NCBI GenBank assembly: GCA_039111535.1
Contig: JBCCIM010000032.1
Coordinates: 1 to 41,306, forward strand
Source: Bacteroidota bacterium
GTDB lineage: Bacteria; Bacteroidota; Rhodothermia; Rhodothermales; JAHQVL01
Length of the DNA stretch: 41,306 nt
Reading direction: 5' to 3'
Below, one piece after another: positions 26,403-34,664 of the stretch; the stretch's first letter is position 1, and each line of letters starts with the position of its first letter. Under the pieces are notes generated by a model, which did no database searches, had not been told where the DNA came from, and worked only from the letters and a program-made list of their open reading frames with translations. Made by a program: the position numbers and the translations under genes.

Positions 26403-27404
26403 GTGGCAAACAAACCGCACTGGATTCGTTCGGCCACAGAATACGCCGGCCTGTTGGTAGTACTGGCAGGACTCATCGGCCTATTTGGCCTGCTGAGCGA
26501 TCACTTTCTCTCCGCTATCACTTTCCGCACCCTTGCCAACCAAATCCCGCCACTGGTTGTTGTAGCGATTGGGATGACGTTTGTGCTTTCCATTGCCGGC
26601 ATCGATTTGTCGGTGGGCTCGGTGCTGGCGTTAAGCAGTGCGGTGCTGGGTGTTTTACTCGTGCAGGCTGGCTGGCCGCTATGGCTCTGTATTTTCGCAT
26701 GTATGGGCACCGGGCTACTCTGTGGTTTACTCAACGGATTTGTGTCTGAACACTGGCGCATTCCGTCATTCATCGTAACCCTCGGCATGCTCGAGATTGC
26801 GCGGGGTGGGGCCTACCTCACCACGGCATCACAGACCCAGTATGTCGGCGCTGCGATAGCCGGCATCGGCACACCTGGATTCCTTGGCCTCTCCCCGACT
26901 TTTTACATCGCGGTACTCCTTGTCATCATCGGGCAAGTGGTATTGAAACGCACTGTCTTTGGCCGCTACATGGTGGCTACGGGTTTAAATCCAGAGGCTG
27001 CCCGGTTGTCTGGGATCAACCTGAGCCAGGTACGCGTGGCTGTTTTTGCGATAGCCGGCTTGCTGTGCGGCATCGGCGGGGTTTTCCAGACGGCCTACCT
27101 GGAATCGGTTGATCCCAACGCCGGCATCGGGATGGAGCTTGCAGCCATCGCTGCGGTTGTGATAGGCGGCACCAGCCTCATGGGTGGACATGCTTCTGTA
27201 GTCAACAGCTTTATCGGCGTGCTGATCATTGCGGTGCTGCAAACCGGACTCGCCCAAATTGGCGCTGACGAGCCCACCAAGCGCATGGTCACGGGCGGCG
27301 TAATTGTGCTTGCAGTAATCGCCGACGCCTACCGCCAGCGCATGGCCGGCCAGCGGTTCAGCCTATGGAAACTGTTTCAGCGGCCTGACGCCAGCAAAGC
27401 TTAA
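26403..27404 (+). CDS. Sugar-type ABC transporter permease (RbsC-like)
   Basis: Polytopic inner-membrane permease of 333 residues starting at GTG 26403, 6 bp after the binding-protein stop. Hydrophobic segments alternate along the whole protein (about eight to ten), and the family motif of BPD_transp_2 is visible as GIDLSVGSVLALSSAVLGVLL and as GLNPEAARLSGINLSQVRV, with IAAVVIGGTSLMGGHASV in the C-terminal half. It would form a homodimer with an RbsA-type ATPase. That ATPase is not downstream: the next gene is on the other strand after 30 bp. The energising subunit must lie elsewhere or be shared. Confidence 0.93.
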   Translation: MANKPHWIRSATEYAGLLVVLAGLIGLFGLLSDHFLSAITFRTLANQIPPLVVVAIGMTFVLSIAGIDLSVGSVLALSSAVLGVLLVQAGWPLWLCIFACMGTGLLCGLLNGFVSEHWRIPSFIVTLGMLEIARGGAYLTTASQTQYVGAAIAGIGTPGFLGLSPTFYIAVLLVIIGQVVLKRTVFGRYMVATGLNPEAARLSGINLSQVRVAVFAIAGLLCGIGGVFQTAYLESVDPNAGIGMELAAIAAVVIGGTSLMGGHASVVNSFIGVLIIAVLQTGLAQIGADEPTKRMVTGGVIVLAVIADAYRQRMAGQRFSLWKLFQRPDASKA

Positions 27405-27434
27405 ACAAGTCAGTGCGACACACCTTTCTCTTCC

Positions 27435-28730
27435 TTACTTCGCATCAATCACAGTTGGGACTTGCCATACAAACTGTCCATCGTGCTTATAAACTTGTCC
27501 GCGTTTCATCACGAACGACACCGATCGCAAAGCATTGGGATCTTCGAGTGGATTTCCTGACATGGCAATAATATCGGCGTGTTTGCCGACGGCAAGCGTA
27601 CCTTTGTCAGCTTCCCACCCCATAAGGGTTGCGCCATTGATCGTCATGATGCGCAGAAGGTCTGCGTTTGAGACGCCGGCATCCTGGAAGCTCTCGATAA
27701 ACTTGATGGTCCGGGAGCCGCGTGTATAACCTTCGATATAGTCCGTTACATCAGCGCCAAAGGCAATAGACACGCCGGCGTTGTAGGCGCGACGAAGCCG
27801 ATCAATGCGTTTATTGTATTCCTCTGCTGCGCGCGCATCGTCATACCCCGTGAAATAGCCGGAATAGTCAGAAGGAAAATCGGTACCCACGAGGAAAATG
27901 TCTTTTTCGCGCATCATTTCGAGGTCTCCTGCATCCAGTTCCCAGCCATGCTCCAGCGAGTTGACGCCGGCGGCGATCGCATTTTTAGCCCCCTGATTGG
28001 TAGCAACGTGTGCTGCAATTTTGACGCCCGCGCGGGTCACTTCATCGACCGCAAACTTGATATCCTCTACCGAATAGATGTAGGCGAAATCATCCACCAC
28101 AATTTTGATCAGATCTGTGCCATAATGCAGGTTTTGCCGGATGGCTTTGCGCATTTCTTCGTTTGAGTCAGCAACCAGGTACTCCGGCTCAACCAGCTCA
28201 GGCAAATTTGACGGCAACTGAAACTGCCCGCCAAACGGAGAAATAATTCGCCCCACCGTCTGCATGTCTGGTCCGGGAATCCAACCCTCCCGAATAGACT
28301 GCTTCAGCGCAAGGTCACCGTAGTTGCCGCTGTTGCCCAAATCACGAATGGAGGTAAAACCGTGTTCAAGCAAAGATCTCGCGTTGGTTACGCCCTGGAT
28401 AGCGCGGTACGCCGTGGATTCGATTACATTGGTAAAGAAAAACCGGCCAAAGTCGCGGCCTGGCTGCGTGGAAAGGGCGAGGTGGGTGTGCGACTCTACC
28501 ATGCCAGGCATTATCACGGCATCTGACAAATCGATTACCTCCGCATCGCGTGGAATGTCCACGTCTGCACCCACCGCGACAATCCGCTCCCCTTCAATAT
28601 GGATCACCTGATCGGAAAGCAATGTGCCAGACTCAATGTCTACCACGCCGCCGGCGCGAATATAGGTTGATTGCGCCTGCACCAGATTTGTAGAAAACGC
28701 GAGTAGAAAAAGGAGGTAAATAATGCGCAT
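27435..28730 (-). CDS. Secreted metal-dependent amidohydrolase
   Basis: Amidohydrolase-superfamily enzyme (imidazolonepropionase/Xaa-Pro dipeptidase-like group) of 431 residues, exported by a signal peptide when started at 28730 (MRIIYLLFLLAFSTN, cleavage near VQAQ). Metal ligands in sequence order: ESHTHLAL (HxH), LIKIVVDD with the Lys that is usually carbamylated, KIAAHVATNQ and SLEHGWEL for two further His, and FGADVTDY for the final Asp. The C-terminal composite domain carries KGTLAVGKHADIIAM and closes the beta sandwich. Such proteins cleave cyclic imides or proline dipeptides. It converges with the permease gene. Confidence 0.92.
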   Translation of the reverse strand: MRIIYLLFLLAFSTNLVQAQSTYIRAGGVVDIESGTLLSDQVIHIEGERIVAVGADVDIPRDAEVIDLSDAVIMPGMVESHTHLALSTQPGRDFGRFFFTNVIESTAYRAIQGVTNARSLLEHGFTSIRDLGNSGNYGDLALKQSIREGWIPGPDMQTVGRIISPFGGQFQLPSNLPELVEPEYLVADSNEEMRKAIRQNLHYGTDLIKIVVDDFAYIYSVEDIKFAVDEVTRAGVKIAAHVATNQGAKNAIAAGVNSLEHGWELDAGDLEMMREKDIFLVGTDFPSDYSGYFTGYDDARAAEEYNKRIDRLRRAYNAGVSIAFGADVTDYIEGYTRGSRTIKFIESFQDAGVSNADLLRIMTINGATLMGWEADKGTLAVGKHADIIAMSGNPLEDPNALRSVSFVMKRGQVYKHDGQFVWQVPTVIDAK

Positions 28731-28908
28731 GGGAAACACTGAGTGGGAAGCCGTTTATGGTTTAGAATGCCTCAATAAACAGCTTTTAGGGCAATTTCTC
28801 CATTATCAAACATGTTGCGTTTTGCGCAAGGCGCGTGCTTTCCGTAATTTTTTGGTAGACGCCGGCTTACATCCGGTCCTATTTTGACAGCAATTTGTAA
28901 AAATCATA
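28731..28908. promoter_or_regulatory. Divergent intergenic region, amidohydrolase and Kelch lipoprotein
   Basis: A 178-bp gap, partly AT-rich, that must carry both promoters. A TTGACA at 28884 with TAATGT 17 bp later resembles a sigma-70 promoter but overlaps the Kelch start codon and so is unlikely to serve that gene. No repeat or hairpin of note. Confidence 0.35.
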
Positions 28909-29982
28909 ATGTATATAACCACTCGATGTAAACCATTTTCCAGCCTCATCATCCCTGTACTTCTTCTGTGTGGCCTTTTCATGACGGCATGTGACGGACA
29001 GGAAGACGAACCCACAGAATCGGTACCCAAGGTACGTGCATGGCAAATGGTGGCGTCAACTAATACCCCACAAGAGCGTCACGAGCACGCGTATGTTGAA
29101 GTCGATGACGCCTTTTATCTTGTTGGCGGACGGGGACAGCGCCCGGTGCAAAAATATGATCCGAATACCCAAACCTGGGAGAACCTGAGCGCACCACCCT
29201 TTCAAATGCACCATTTCCAGGCTGTGGGATACGATGGCAAAATTTATGTCATGGGCGCCTTTACAGATGGTTACCCGGATGAAAACCCCATCCCCAACAT
29301 CTATATTTTCGACCCGGTAGCTGATACCTGGACCGCCGGCCCTGAAATACCGGCTGATCGCCGACGGGGTGCTGCCGGTGCCGTGGTGCATAACGATGAA
29401 TTCTACATTGTCGCCGGCATCCAGAACGGCCACACCGACGGCCACGTTACCTGGCTCGACAAATACAACCCGGCTACCGATACATGGACCCAACTGGCTG
29501 ATGCGCCACGGGCACGCGACCACTTCCAGGCCGTTGTGCTCGACGGCAAGCTGTACGCAACTGCCGGCCGGCGCAGCTCGTTTGCAACCAACGAAGTATT
29601 TCAACTAACCGAAGCTGCTGTGGATGTATACGATATCGCAAGTGATACCTGGACAACCCTGCCGGCAGTTGCCAACATCCCAACCGAGCGCGCCGGCACT
29701 GCTGCCGTTGCCCTTGATGGCAAAGTGGTAGTTCTCGGCGGCGAAAGTGGCAGACAGATTCCGGGCATGGAGCAAAGTCCACCACCAGCACATACAGAAG
29801 TTGAGGCTTACAACCCGGCTACCGGTAGCTGGGAAACGCTGCCGCCCATGCTTGAGGGCCGGCATGGTACACAGGCCATTGTGTATGATGATGCCGTTTA
29901 CATTGCAGCCGGCTCCAGAACGCTCGGTGGTAATGAGATAAATTCACACGAAGTCTTTGCAGCCACGGCTGATAACGAGTAA
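28909..29982 (+). CDS. Kelch-repeat lipoprotein
   Basis: Surface or periplasmic lipoprotein of 357 residues. The signal ends in the lipobox FMTACD, lipidated Cys28. After a short acidic linker six Kelch repeats follow, one per about 50 residues, recognised by VGGRGQRPVQKYDPNTQTW, GKIYVMGAFTDGYP, EFYIVAGIQNGH, GKLYATAGRRSS, GKVVVLGGESG and AVYIAAGSRTLGG, each with Gly-Gly-like turn and Y-D/N-P-x-T-x-x-W; together they would close a six-bladed propeller, possibly a carbohydrate- or protein-binding module. Start at 28909 is the only one giving an intact signal peptide. It is followed by an alpha/beta hydrolase 48 bp away. Confidence 0.92.
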   Translation: MYITTRCKPFSSLIIPVLLLCGLFMTACDGQEDEPTESVPKVRAWQMVASTNTPQERHEHAYVEVDDAFYLVGGRGQRPVQKYDPNTQTWENLSAPPFQMHHFQAVGYDGKIYVMGAFTDGYPDENPIPNIYIFDPVADTWTAGPEIPADRRRGAAGAVVHNDEFYIVAGIQNGHTDGHVTWLDKYNPATDTWTQLADAPRARDHFQAVVLDGKLYATAGRRSSFATNEVFQLTEAAVDVYDIASDTWTTLPAVANIPTERAGTAAVALDGKVVVLGGESGRQIPGMEQSPPPAHTEVEAYNPATGSWETLPPMLEGRHGTQAIVYDDAVYIAAGSRTLGGNEINSHEVFAATADNE

Positions 29983-30030
29983 TCAGATGTGCGAGCAGCC
30001 GTATCTTTGAGTAACCTAAATGTAGATGAT

Positions 30031-30789
30031 ATGGCTGTGAAATCAAGAAAATCTAACAAGGTCTTGTTAGGCATCCGTTTGTTGATGCCCATCTTCGCCG
30101 TGTCTTTCCTCGTCTGGCAGATTACTTCCATGCAAGCCAGGAACGTGGATGATGCACTGCTGGAAAGCTCAGCGACTGTTACAACAACCCATATCGAAGA
30201 ATACATCGAATTCAAACCGGCGACCGATACCCTCGGCGCCGGCTTGCTCTTTTATCCCGGTGCACTCGTTGATCCCGTGGCTTACGTCCCGATGGCCCGT
30301 GCTATTGCCGAGGCTGGCTTTGTGGTCCGTATCATCAAAGTCCCATACCGCATGGATCGGTTTCCCTGGCAACGGGAAGCCGTGAAGGAACGCACAGATG
30401 CTGCTGTTGCAGAACGCAATTGGGTGTTGGGTGGCCATTCACGAGGCGCCCGAATGGCGCTTGCCTACACTGTAGAAAACGAAGCAAAACTGTCTGGTTT
30501 GCTCCTGATTGGCTCTTCTCATCCACGGGAAGTCAGCCATGCAAACCTGGCGTTTCCTGTATTAAAGATATATGGTTCGCGAGATGGCTTGGCGAGTCCG
30601 GAAGAGGTTGAGCAATACAAACACAATTTGCCGGCGCATACCATCTGGCACCGCGTAGAAGGAGGCAACCACGCCCAATTTGCCTGGTATGGCAGCCAAT
30701 TGGGAGATGACAGCGCAACCATTTCACGCGAAGCCCAACATCAGGCGACCGTAAATGTAATTGTCGAATTTCTAAACGCCATTCCGTAA
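30031..30789 (+). CDS. Membrane-anchored alpha/beta hydrolase
   Basis: Alpha/beta hydrolase of 252 residues (dienelactone hydrolase or Abhydrolase_5-like). I start at the ATG at 30031 (MAVKSRKSNKVLLG); a basic segment is followed by a single hydrophobic helix (about 11-30, RLLMPIFAVSFLVW) that could be an uncleaved signal anchor. Catalytic residues in order: GHSRGAR, nucleophile Ser137; YGSRDGLASPEEV, acid Asp; GGNHAQFAWYG, His. The ALVDPVAYVPMARAIAEAG segment before the nucleophile is family typical. It is followed by the Nudix gene after 41 bp. Confidence 0.88.
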   Translation: MAVKSRKSNKVLLGIRLLMPIFAVSFLVWQITSMQARNVDDALLESSATVTTTHIEEYIEFKPATDTLGAGLLFYPGALVDPVAYVPMARAIAEAGFVVRIIKVPYRMDRFPWQREAVKERTDAAVAERNWVLGGHSRGARMALAYTVENEAKLSGLLLIGSSHPREVSHANLAFPVLKIYGSRDGLASPEEVEQYKHNLPAHTIWHRVEGGNHAQFAWYGSQLGDDSATISREAQHQATVNVIVEFLNAIP

Positions 30790-30830
30790 CCCACCAACGA
30801 TAAACCCGCGCTTTTTCACGCTTTACATCG

Positions 30831-31268
30831 ATGCTTAAAGTCCTCAAAGCCTGCCCTTGTATTGTTAGAAACAACCGTATTCTCGCGTTCAGGCATCCAA
30901 CGGCTGGATTTCAGATACCAAAAGGAAGCGTGGAAGATTACGAGTCAATTGAGGAGGCAGTTCTCCGGGAATTGGCGGAGGAATCTGGTATAAGATCGGC
31001 CAGCATCGGGAGCAAGGTCGGTGAGCTTGATTGGCTGATTGAAGCCGGCACCACCAGCTTTGTGCAGGCTGAACACCAGGAGTGGCACATCTACCTGGTA
31101 CACGCCGACCAACCCCTGCCCGAAGCCTGGACCCACAGCGCCATTGGCAGCGAAGCAGAACAAGGCCTTGACTTCGACTTTTTCTGGCAGCCGTTCAATC
31201 CGATACCCGAGCAGTTTGACCCGGTGTACCGTGAAGTGATCAGGATGGTTGAATCACACGTCAGCTAG
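30831..31268 (+). CDS. Nudix hydrolase
   Basis: Cytosolic pyrophosphohydrolase of 145 residues that cleaves nucleoside diphosphates linked to another moiety. The Nudix box is perfect: G-x5-E-x7-R-E-x-x-E-E-x-G-x, visible as GSVEDYE ... REL-AEESGI (residues about 28-50). The N-terminal CPCIVRNNRILAFRHP is the usual first strand pair. Substrate specificity cannot be read. The D-amino-acid oxidase gene begins 3 bp after its stop. Confidence 0.93.
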   Translation: MLKVLKACPCIVRNNRILAFRHPTAGFQIPKGSVEDYESIEEAVLRELAEESGIRSASIGSKVGELDWLIEAGTTSFVQAEHQEWHIYLVHADQPLPEAWTHSAIGSEAEQGLDFDFFWQPFNPIPEQFDPVYREVIRMVESHVS

Positions 31269-31271
31269 CCC

Positions 31272-32252
31272 ATGTCTGGCGCAGCAAAAATTGCAGTTGT
31301 TGGCCAGGGTATTATTGGTCTGAGTACTGCATCCAGGCTCATGGCAGATGGGCATGCGGTAGATATTTTCAGCAAAGACCCGTTTGAAGCCACAACGTCT
31401 ATGGCGGCCGGCGCGTACTGGTGGCCCCACAAAGCATACCCACAGGAACGCGTCTCGGCATGGGCGGCATCTACCTATCGCCGGCTGGTAAAAGAAAGTA
31501 CAAACCCCGCTTCTGGGGTGTTCATGGCGCCACATTTCCGGTTTTGCCTGGATCCCGATGATGGGGCCTATGCCCGCTACTTGCTAGATGACTGGGAGGC
31601 CATCGATGGTGCTGCGTACGGCCGGCCTTGCCCCGAAGCCTACAAAATGATGGTGCCCGTTATCGATGTACCCATCTATATGCCCCGGCTGCGCAACCAA
31701 CTGATACAGGCCGGCGCAAAGTTGATTCAGGAAGAAATAGACCACCCGGACAGCCTCTTTCCTGCCTATGATTTGGTGGTCAACTGCACGGGTGTCTGGG
31801 CCTCAACCTTTGTAGATGATCCAACGGTCTACCCGATCAGAGGGCAGGCAGTCAGGCTCTCGCTCCCGCATAACCTGCAAGCCTCCACCCGCATTTTTCA
31901 GCACGACGACCAGTTCACGCTCATTTTACCGCGCACCTCAGATGTGATCCTCGGTGGCACAGCACAGGAAGGCAGCTGGGAGACCAGCCCCAGCGAACAA
32001 GACACCCAGACTATAGTTAATCGGTGCCGCGGCATCGTTCCGGAAATTGCGGACAGCGCCATACTGGGCACAACTGTTGGACTGCGCCCGGGCAGGAAAA
32101 CCGTCCGACTAGAACGGACAAAGACAGCTGCCGGTAACCCGATCATCCACAACTACGGCCACGGTGGTGGCGGATTTACCATAGCCTGGGGTTGTGCAGA
32201 AGAGGTAGCCTTATTAATCCGGGCACAGGATTCAGCACAGACAGGCAAATAA
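31272..32252 (+). CDS. FAD-dependent D-amino-acid oxidase-family protein
   Basis: Flavoenzyme of 326 residues of the DAO fold, expected to oxidise D-amino acids to keto acids and hydrogen peroxide in the cytosol. The N-terminal dinucleotide motif VGQGIIGL (about residues 10-17) is clear, as is AAGAYWWPHK for FAD binding. The region YPIRGQAVR, then VGLRPGRKTVRLE supplies the conserved Arg that binds the substrate carboxylate, and the C-terminal HNYGHGGGGFTIAWGCA matches the D-amino-acid oxidase signature. Length is close to that of eukaryotic-type DAAO (about 340). The protein starts 3 bp after the Nudix gene. No peroxisomal-type tail is expected or seen. Confidence 0.92.
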   Translation: MSGAAKIAVVGQGIIGLSTASRLMADGHAVDIFSKDPFEATTSMAAGAYWWPHKAYPQERVSAWAASTYRRLVKESTNPASGVFMAPHFRFCLDPDDGAYARYLLDDWEAIDGAAYGRPCPEAYKMMVPVIDVPIYMPRLRNQLIQAGAKLIQEEIDHPDSLFPAYDLVVNCTGVWASTFVDDPTVYPIRGQAVRLSLPHNLQASTRIFQHDDQFTLILPRTSDVILGGTAQEGSWETSPSEQDTQTIVNRCRGIVPEIADSAILGTTVGLRPGRKTVRLERTKTAAGNPIIHNYGHGGGGFTIAWGCAEEVALLIRAQDSAQTGK

Positions 32253-32361
32253 TCTGATCATTGAAAAAAGGTATATTGGCGCAGCATCTCGATTCGGTGC
32301 ATAAGCATCTGCGTCTGCCTCAACAGTGAGACGCTAATATTCAATCATTCAGCAACACTAC

Positions 32362-32592
32362 ATGCGAGACGTATTCATCCATACACAGCCCATCCAACTC
32401 TATAAACTTTTAAAACTGGAAAGCCTGGTATCGAGCGGTGGGGAGGCAAAGATGGTTATTTCAGAGGGACTTGTCGAAGTCAATGGAGAAATAGAAACCC
32501 GGAAAAGAAAGCAGATTGTTGCCGGCGACGTGATTGTCTTTGGGGAAGAATCGATCAAAGTAAACCTTGATCAGCCCGACAACCAATCGTGA
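32362..32592 (+). CDS. S4-domain RNA-binding protein (YbcJ-like)
   Basis: Small protein of 76 residues made of a single S4 RNA-binding fold: LYKLLKLESLVSSGGEAKMVISEGLVEVNGEIETRKRKQI-type layout, with the diagnostic SGGEAK and VEVNGE segments and a terminal GDVIVFGEE. YbcJ of Escherichia coli is about this size and carries only this domain. It likely binds structured RNA such as rRNA or tRNA. Its stop overlaps the GTG start of the DUF1415 gene by 4 bp (GTGA), so they are translationally coupled. Confidence 0.9.
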   Translation: MRDVFIHTQPIQLYKLLKLESLVSSGGEAKMVISEGLVEVNGEIETRKRKQIVAGDVIVFGEESIKVNLDQPDNQS

Positions 32593-33143
32593 ACACCGAG
32601 CACATTGAGCACGCCACCCGGCAATGGGTAAACAAAGTTGTCATCGACTTGAACCTCTGCCCATTTGCGCAAAAAGCGATGGCAGCAAAGCAGGTGCGCT
32701 TCTTTGTTACGGCAGCGCGCACGGAGGAGGCATTGCTGGAAGTACTCCAGCATGAATTGGCACTGTTGCAGCAAAATCCGGCCATCGAAACCAGTTTGCT
32801 CATTCACCCCGAAGCCCTGCGCAACTTCTCTGATTACAACCAGTTTCTGGATTATGCCGACGCGCTGCTCGTTGCAATGGACCTGGAAGGCATTTTTCAG
32901 ATTGCAAGCTTCCACCCCGACTACCAGTTCAGCGACACACAACTGGAGGACGTTGAGAATTTCACCAACCGCTCGCCCTACCCGATGCTGCATGTACTGC
33001 GCGAGCAAAGCGTAGAAGCTGCTGTATGCAAACATCCGGCGCCTGAACAGATACCCGCGCAAAACATCAAACGTTTACGGCAACTTGGCAGCGCCCACAT
33101 GCTGGCGCTTTTCGACAATTGCCGGAATTCCAAGATACCATAG
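32589..33143 (+). CDS. DUF1415-family protein
   Basis: Cytosolic protein of 184 residues starting at the GTG at 32589 that overlaps the S4-gene stop. The N-terminal TRQWVNKVVIDLNLCPFAQK and the region ASFHPDYQF, ENFTNRSPYPMLHVLRE are hallmark segments of DUF1415, whose members have no known activity. The single conserved Cys in LCPF and several His and Asp residues could be catalytic or metal binding. The DUF1801 gene starts 3 bp after the stop, so these three small genes form a tight unit. Confidence 0.9.
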   Translation: MNTEHIEHATRQWVNKVVIDLNLCPFAQKAMAAKQVRFFVTAARTEEALLEVLQHELALLQQNPAIETSLLIHPEALRNFSDYNQFLDYADALLVAMDLEGIFQIASFHPDYQFSDTQLEDVENFTNRSPYPMLHVLREQSVEAAVCKHPAPEQIPAQNIKRLRQLGSAHMLALFDNCRNSKIP

Positions 33144-33145
33144 CT

Positions 33146-33523
33146 ATGCAATACGACGTAGATTCTCCCGCAGCCTATATGGATGCCCTCGCAGATGACT
33201 GGCGCCGGGTGAAGGTACAAATCCTGCGAGGCATCATTGAAAAAACTGCTCCCGGCCTGGAAGCCTGTATCAGTTACAAAATGCTTGGATTCAAAGATGA
33301 CCAGGGCGTGATCTTTCATCTGAATGCGCAAAAAAACCACGTGAGTTTGTATGTAGGTGACGCTGCAAAAATAGACCCGAGTGGCGAGTTGTTGGCCGGC
33401 CTCAACCTGGGCAAAGGCTGTATCCGCTTCACAAAAACCAAAGCGATCCCTGAAGATCGTATGACACAGTTCATCGCCAAAGCAGTCGACATGTGGCAGG
33501 CTGGCGAAGATATCGGGTGTTAA
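33146..33523 (+). CDS. DUF1801-family protein (YdhG-like)
   Basis: Protein of 125 residues from the ATG at 33146 (MQYDVDSPAAYMDAL), 3 bp after the DUF1415 stop; a longer frame begins inside that gene and is less likely. The motifs ISYKMLGFKDD, FHLNAQKNHVSLYVGD and KGCIRFTKTKAIP are typical of DUF1801, a fold related to frataxin-like iron chaperones and to the YdhG/YjbR group, for which function is unsettled. It completes the S4-DUF1415-DUF1801 set. A short-chain dehydrogenase follows after 31 bp. Confidence 0.88.
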   Translation: MQYDVDSPAAYMDALADDWRRVKVQILRGIIEKTAPGLEACISYKMLGFKDDQGVIFHLNAQKNHVSLYVGDAAKIDPSGELLAGLNLGKGCIRFTKTKAIPEDRMTQFIAKAVDMWQAGEDIGC

Positions 33524-33554
33524 CGCGACACCCATTCACTCAATATTACTCAAC

Positions 33555-34316
33555 ATGACCTACACCAAGTACGCAGACCTGAACGATGCCGTAGTACTGA
33601 TCACCGGTGGCGCCTCAGGTATCGGAAGAGATATCGCAGACGCCTTTGCAGCGCAATCCGCCCGGATTGGTATTCTGGATATCGACGAAGTAAACGGACA
33701 GGTTACCGAAGCAGCGTTAACAGCAGCCGGCTGCACGGCAAAGTTTGTTGCCTGCGACCTGCGCAACATCAGCGCGCTGGAAGCAGCAGTCGCAACGCTT
33801 GAGCAGGACCTCGGCGCCGCAACAGTATTGGTTAATAACGCAGCCCGTGATGACCGGCATGGATGGGAAGACGTCACAGAAGCCTATTACGATGAGCGCA
33901 TAGCAACCAACCTCCGGCATATGTTTTTTGCTACGAAAGCTGTAGCACCGGGCATGATTGCAGCCGGCGGCGGCTCCATCATCAACATGGGATCCAACTC
34001 CTGGTGGGAAGCGGCCGGTGGCTTCCCGGTTTACACAACCGCAAAAGCCGCAATACACGGTATGACCCGGTCCTTTGCACGTGACCTTGGCAAACATCAC
34101 ATCCGCGTGAATACGGTTGTACCGGGTTGGATTATGACGGACCGGCAAAAAGAGCGCTGGGTTACCCCGGAGTCCCTTGCCCGACACCTTGAGCGGCAAT
34201 GCCTGCCCACTCCTATCGACCCGCATTATGTGGCGAGGATGGTGCTTTTCCTGGCATCAGGTGACGCAGCCATGTGTACAGCTCAAAACTACATGGTCGA
34301 CGCCGGCTCGATTTGA
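33555..34316 (+). CDS. Short-chain dehydrogenase/reductase (SDR)
   Basis: Classical SDR of 253 residues that oxidises or reduces an alcohol or ketone with NAD(P). Cofactor motif TGGASGIG at 17-24; NNAARD in the middle; catalytic Ser of GSNSWW; Tyr160 and Lys164 in YTTAK; then the usual PGWIMTD and the C-terminal FLASGDAAMCTAQNYMVDAG. The Asp in LDIDEV after the second strand suggests NAD preference. It is the last gene of the plus-strand run before the repeat-containing gap and probably shares its transcript. Confidence 0.94.
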   Translation: MTYTKYADLNDAVVLITGGASGIGRDIADAFAAQSARIGILDIDEVNGQVTEAALTAAGCTAKFVACDLRNISALEAAVATLEQDLGAATVLVNNAARDDRHGWEDVTEAYYDERIATNLRHMFFATKAVAPGMIAAGGGSIINMGSNSWWEAAGGFPVYTTAKAAIHGMTRSFARDLGKHHIRVNTVVPGWIMTDRQKERWVTPESLARHLERQCLPTPIDPHYVARMVLFLASGDAAMCTAQNYMVDAGSI

Positions 34317-34664
34317 GTGCCGAATTAAGGATTTAAATGGTAGTCGCGAGAGCCCTCATGCCCAGCTTGACCAACGTCACGACCTCGACGGTCATACCCC
34401 AGCTTGTCCACCGTCACTCCCAGACCGTCATACCCAGCTTGACGGGACGAAGAGTCATGACGGTTGTGGTAAACGAATGAATGCGTACAGGCAACCCGGC
34501 AAGACAAAGCAGCAACACCATTTCAGGGCAAATCTGCTGCGCATAGAAACCAACACACCCATTCCCCTTACAACAAACAACGTCCTGTATCAGAACTGAC
34601 GCAATGATCAAAGGCAGCCCGCTTTGCGTGCGCGACTGGTCGTCTTTGTTGTGTTCTCAAGCTC
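34317..34664. other. Intergenic region carrying dispersed and tandem repeats
   Basis: A 348-bp noncoding stretch. It begins with a GAGTGCCGAATTAAGGAT fragment like those near 8361 and 22003, continues with the 36-bp tandem array at 34356-34463, and ends in unremarkable sequence before the next gene. An open frame across it has repeat-derived sequence only and is not a gene. Confidence 0.6.
34356..34463. repeat. Three-copy 36-bp tandem repeat with REP-like core
   Basis: Units begin at 34356, 34392 and 34428 (exact 36-bp period). Cores are TCATGCCCAGCTTGACC, TCATACCCCAGCTTGTCC and TCATACCCAGCTTGACG; the first two also share GTCAC or CGTCAC downstream. The core matches the palindromic unit at 37351-37378. 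Copies are degenerate outside the core. Confidence 0.75.

Noticed and set aside
28884-28912. TTGACA with TAATGT at 17 bp as promoter of the Kelch gene
   Set aside because: The -10 box would overlap the only start codon that gives an intact signal peptide, and Bacteroidota-type promoters differ from this consensus.
34356-34463. Possible CRISPR array
   Set aside because: Only three units, the conserved core is about 17 bp, the spacer part is partly similar among units and no cas gene is near.
34177-34599. Open frame spanning the SDR end and the repeat array
   Set aside because: It is out of frame with the SDR and its sequence is repeat-derived and low in coding character.
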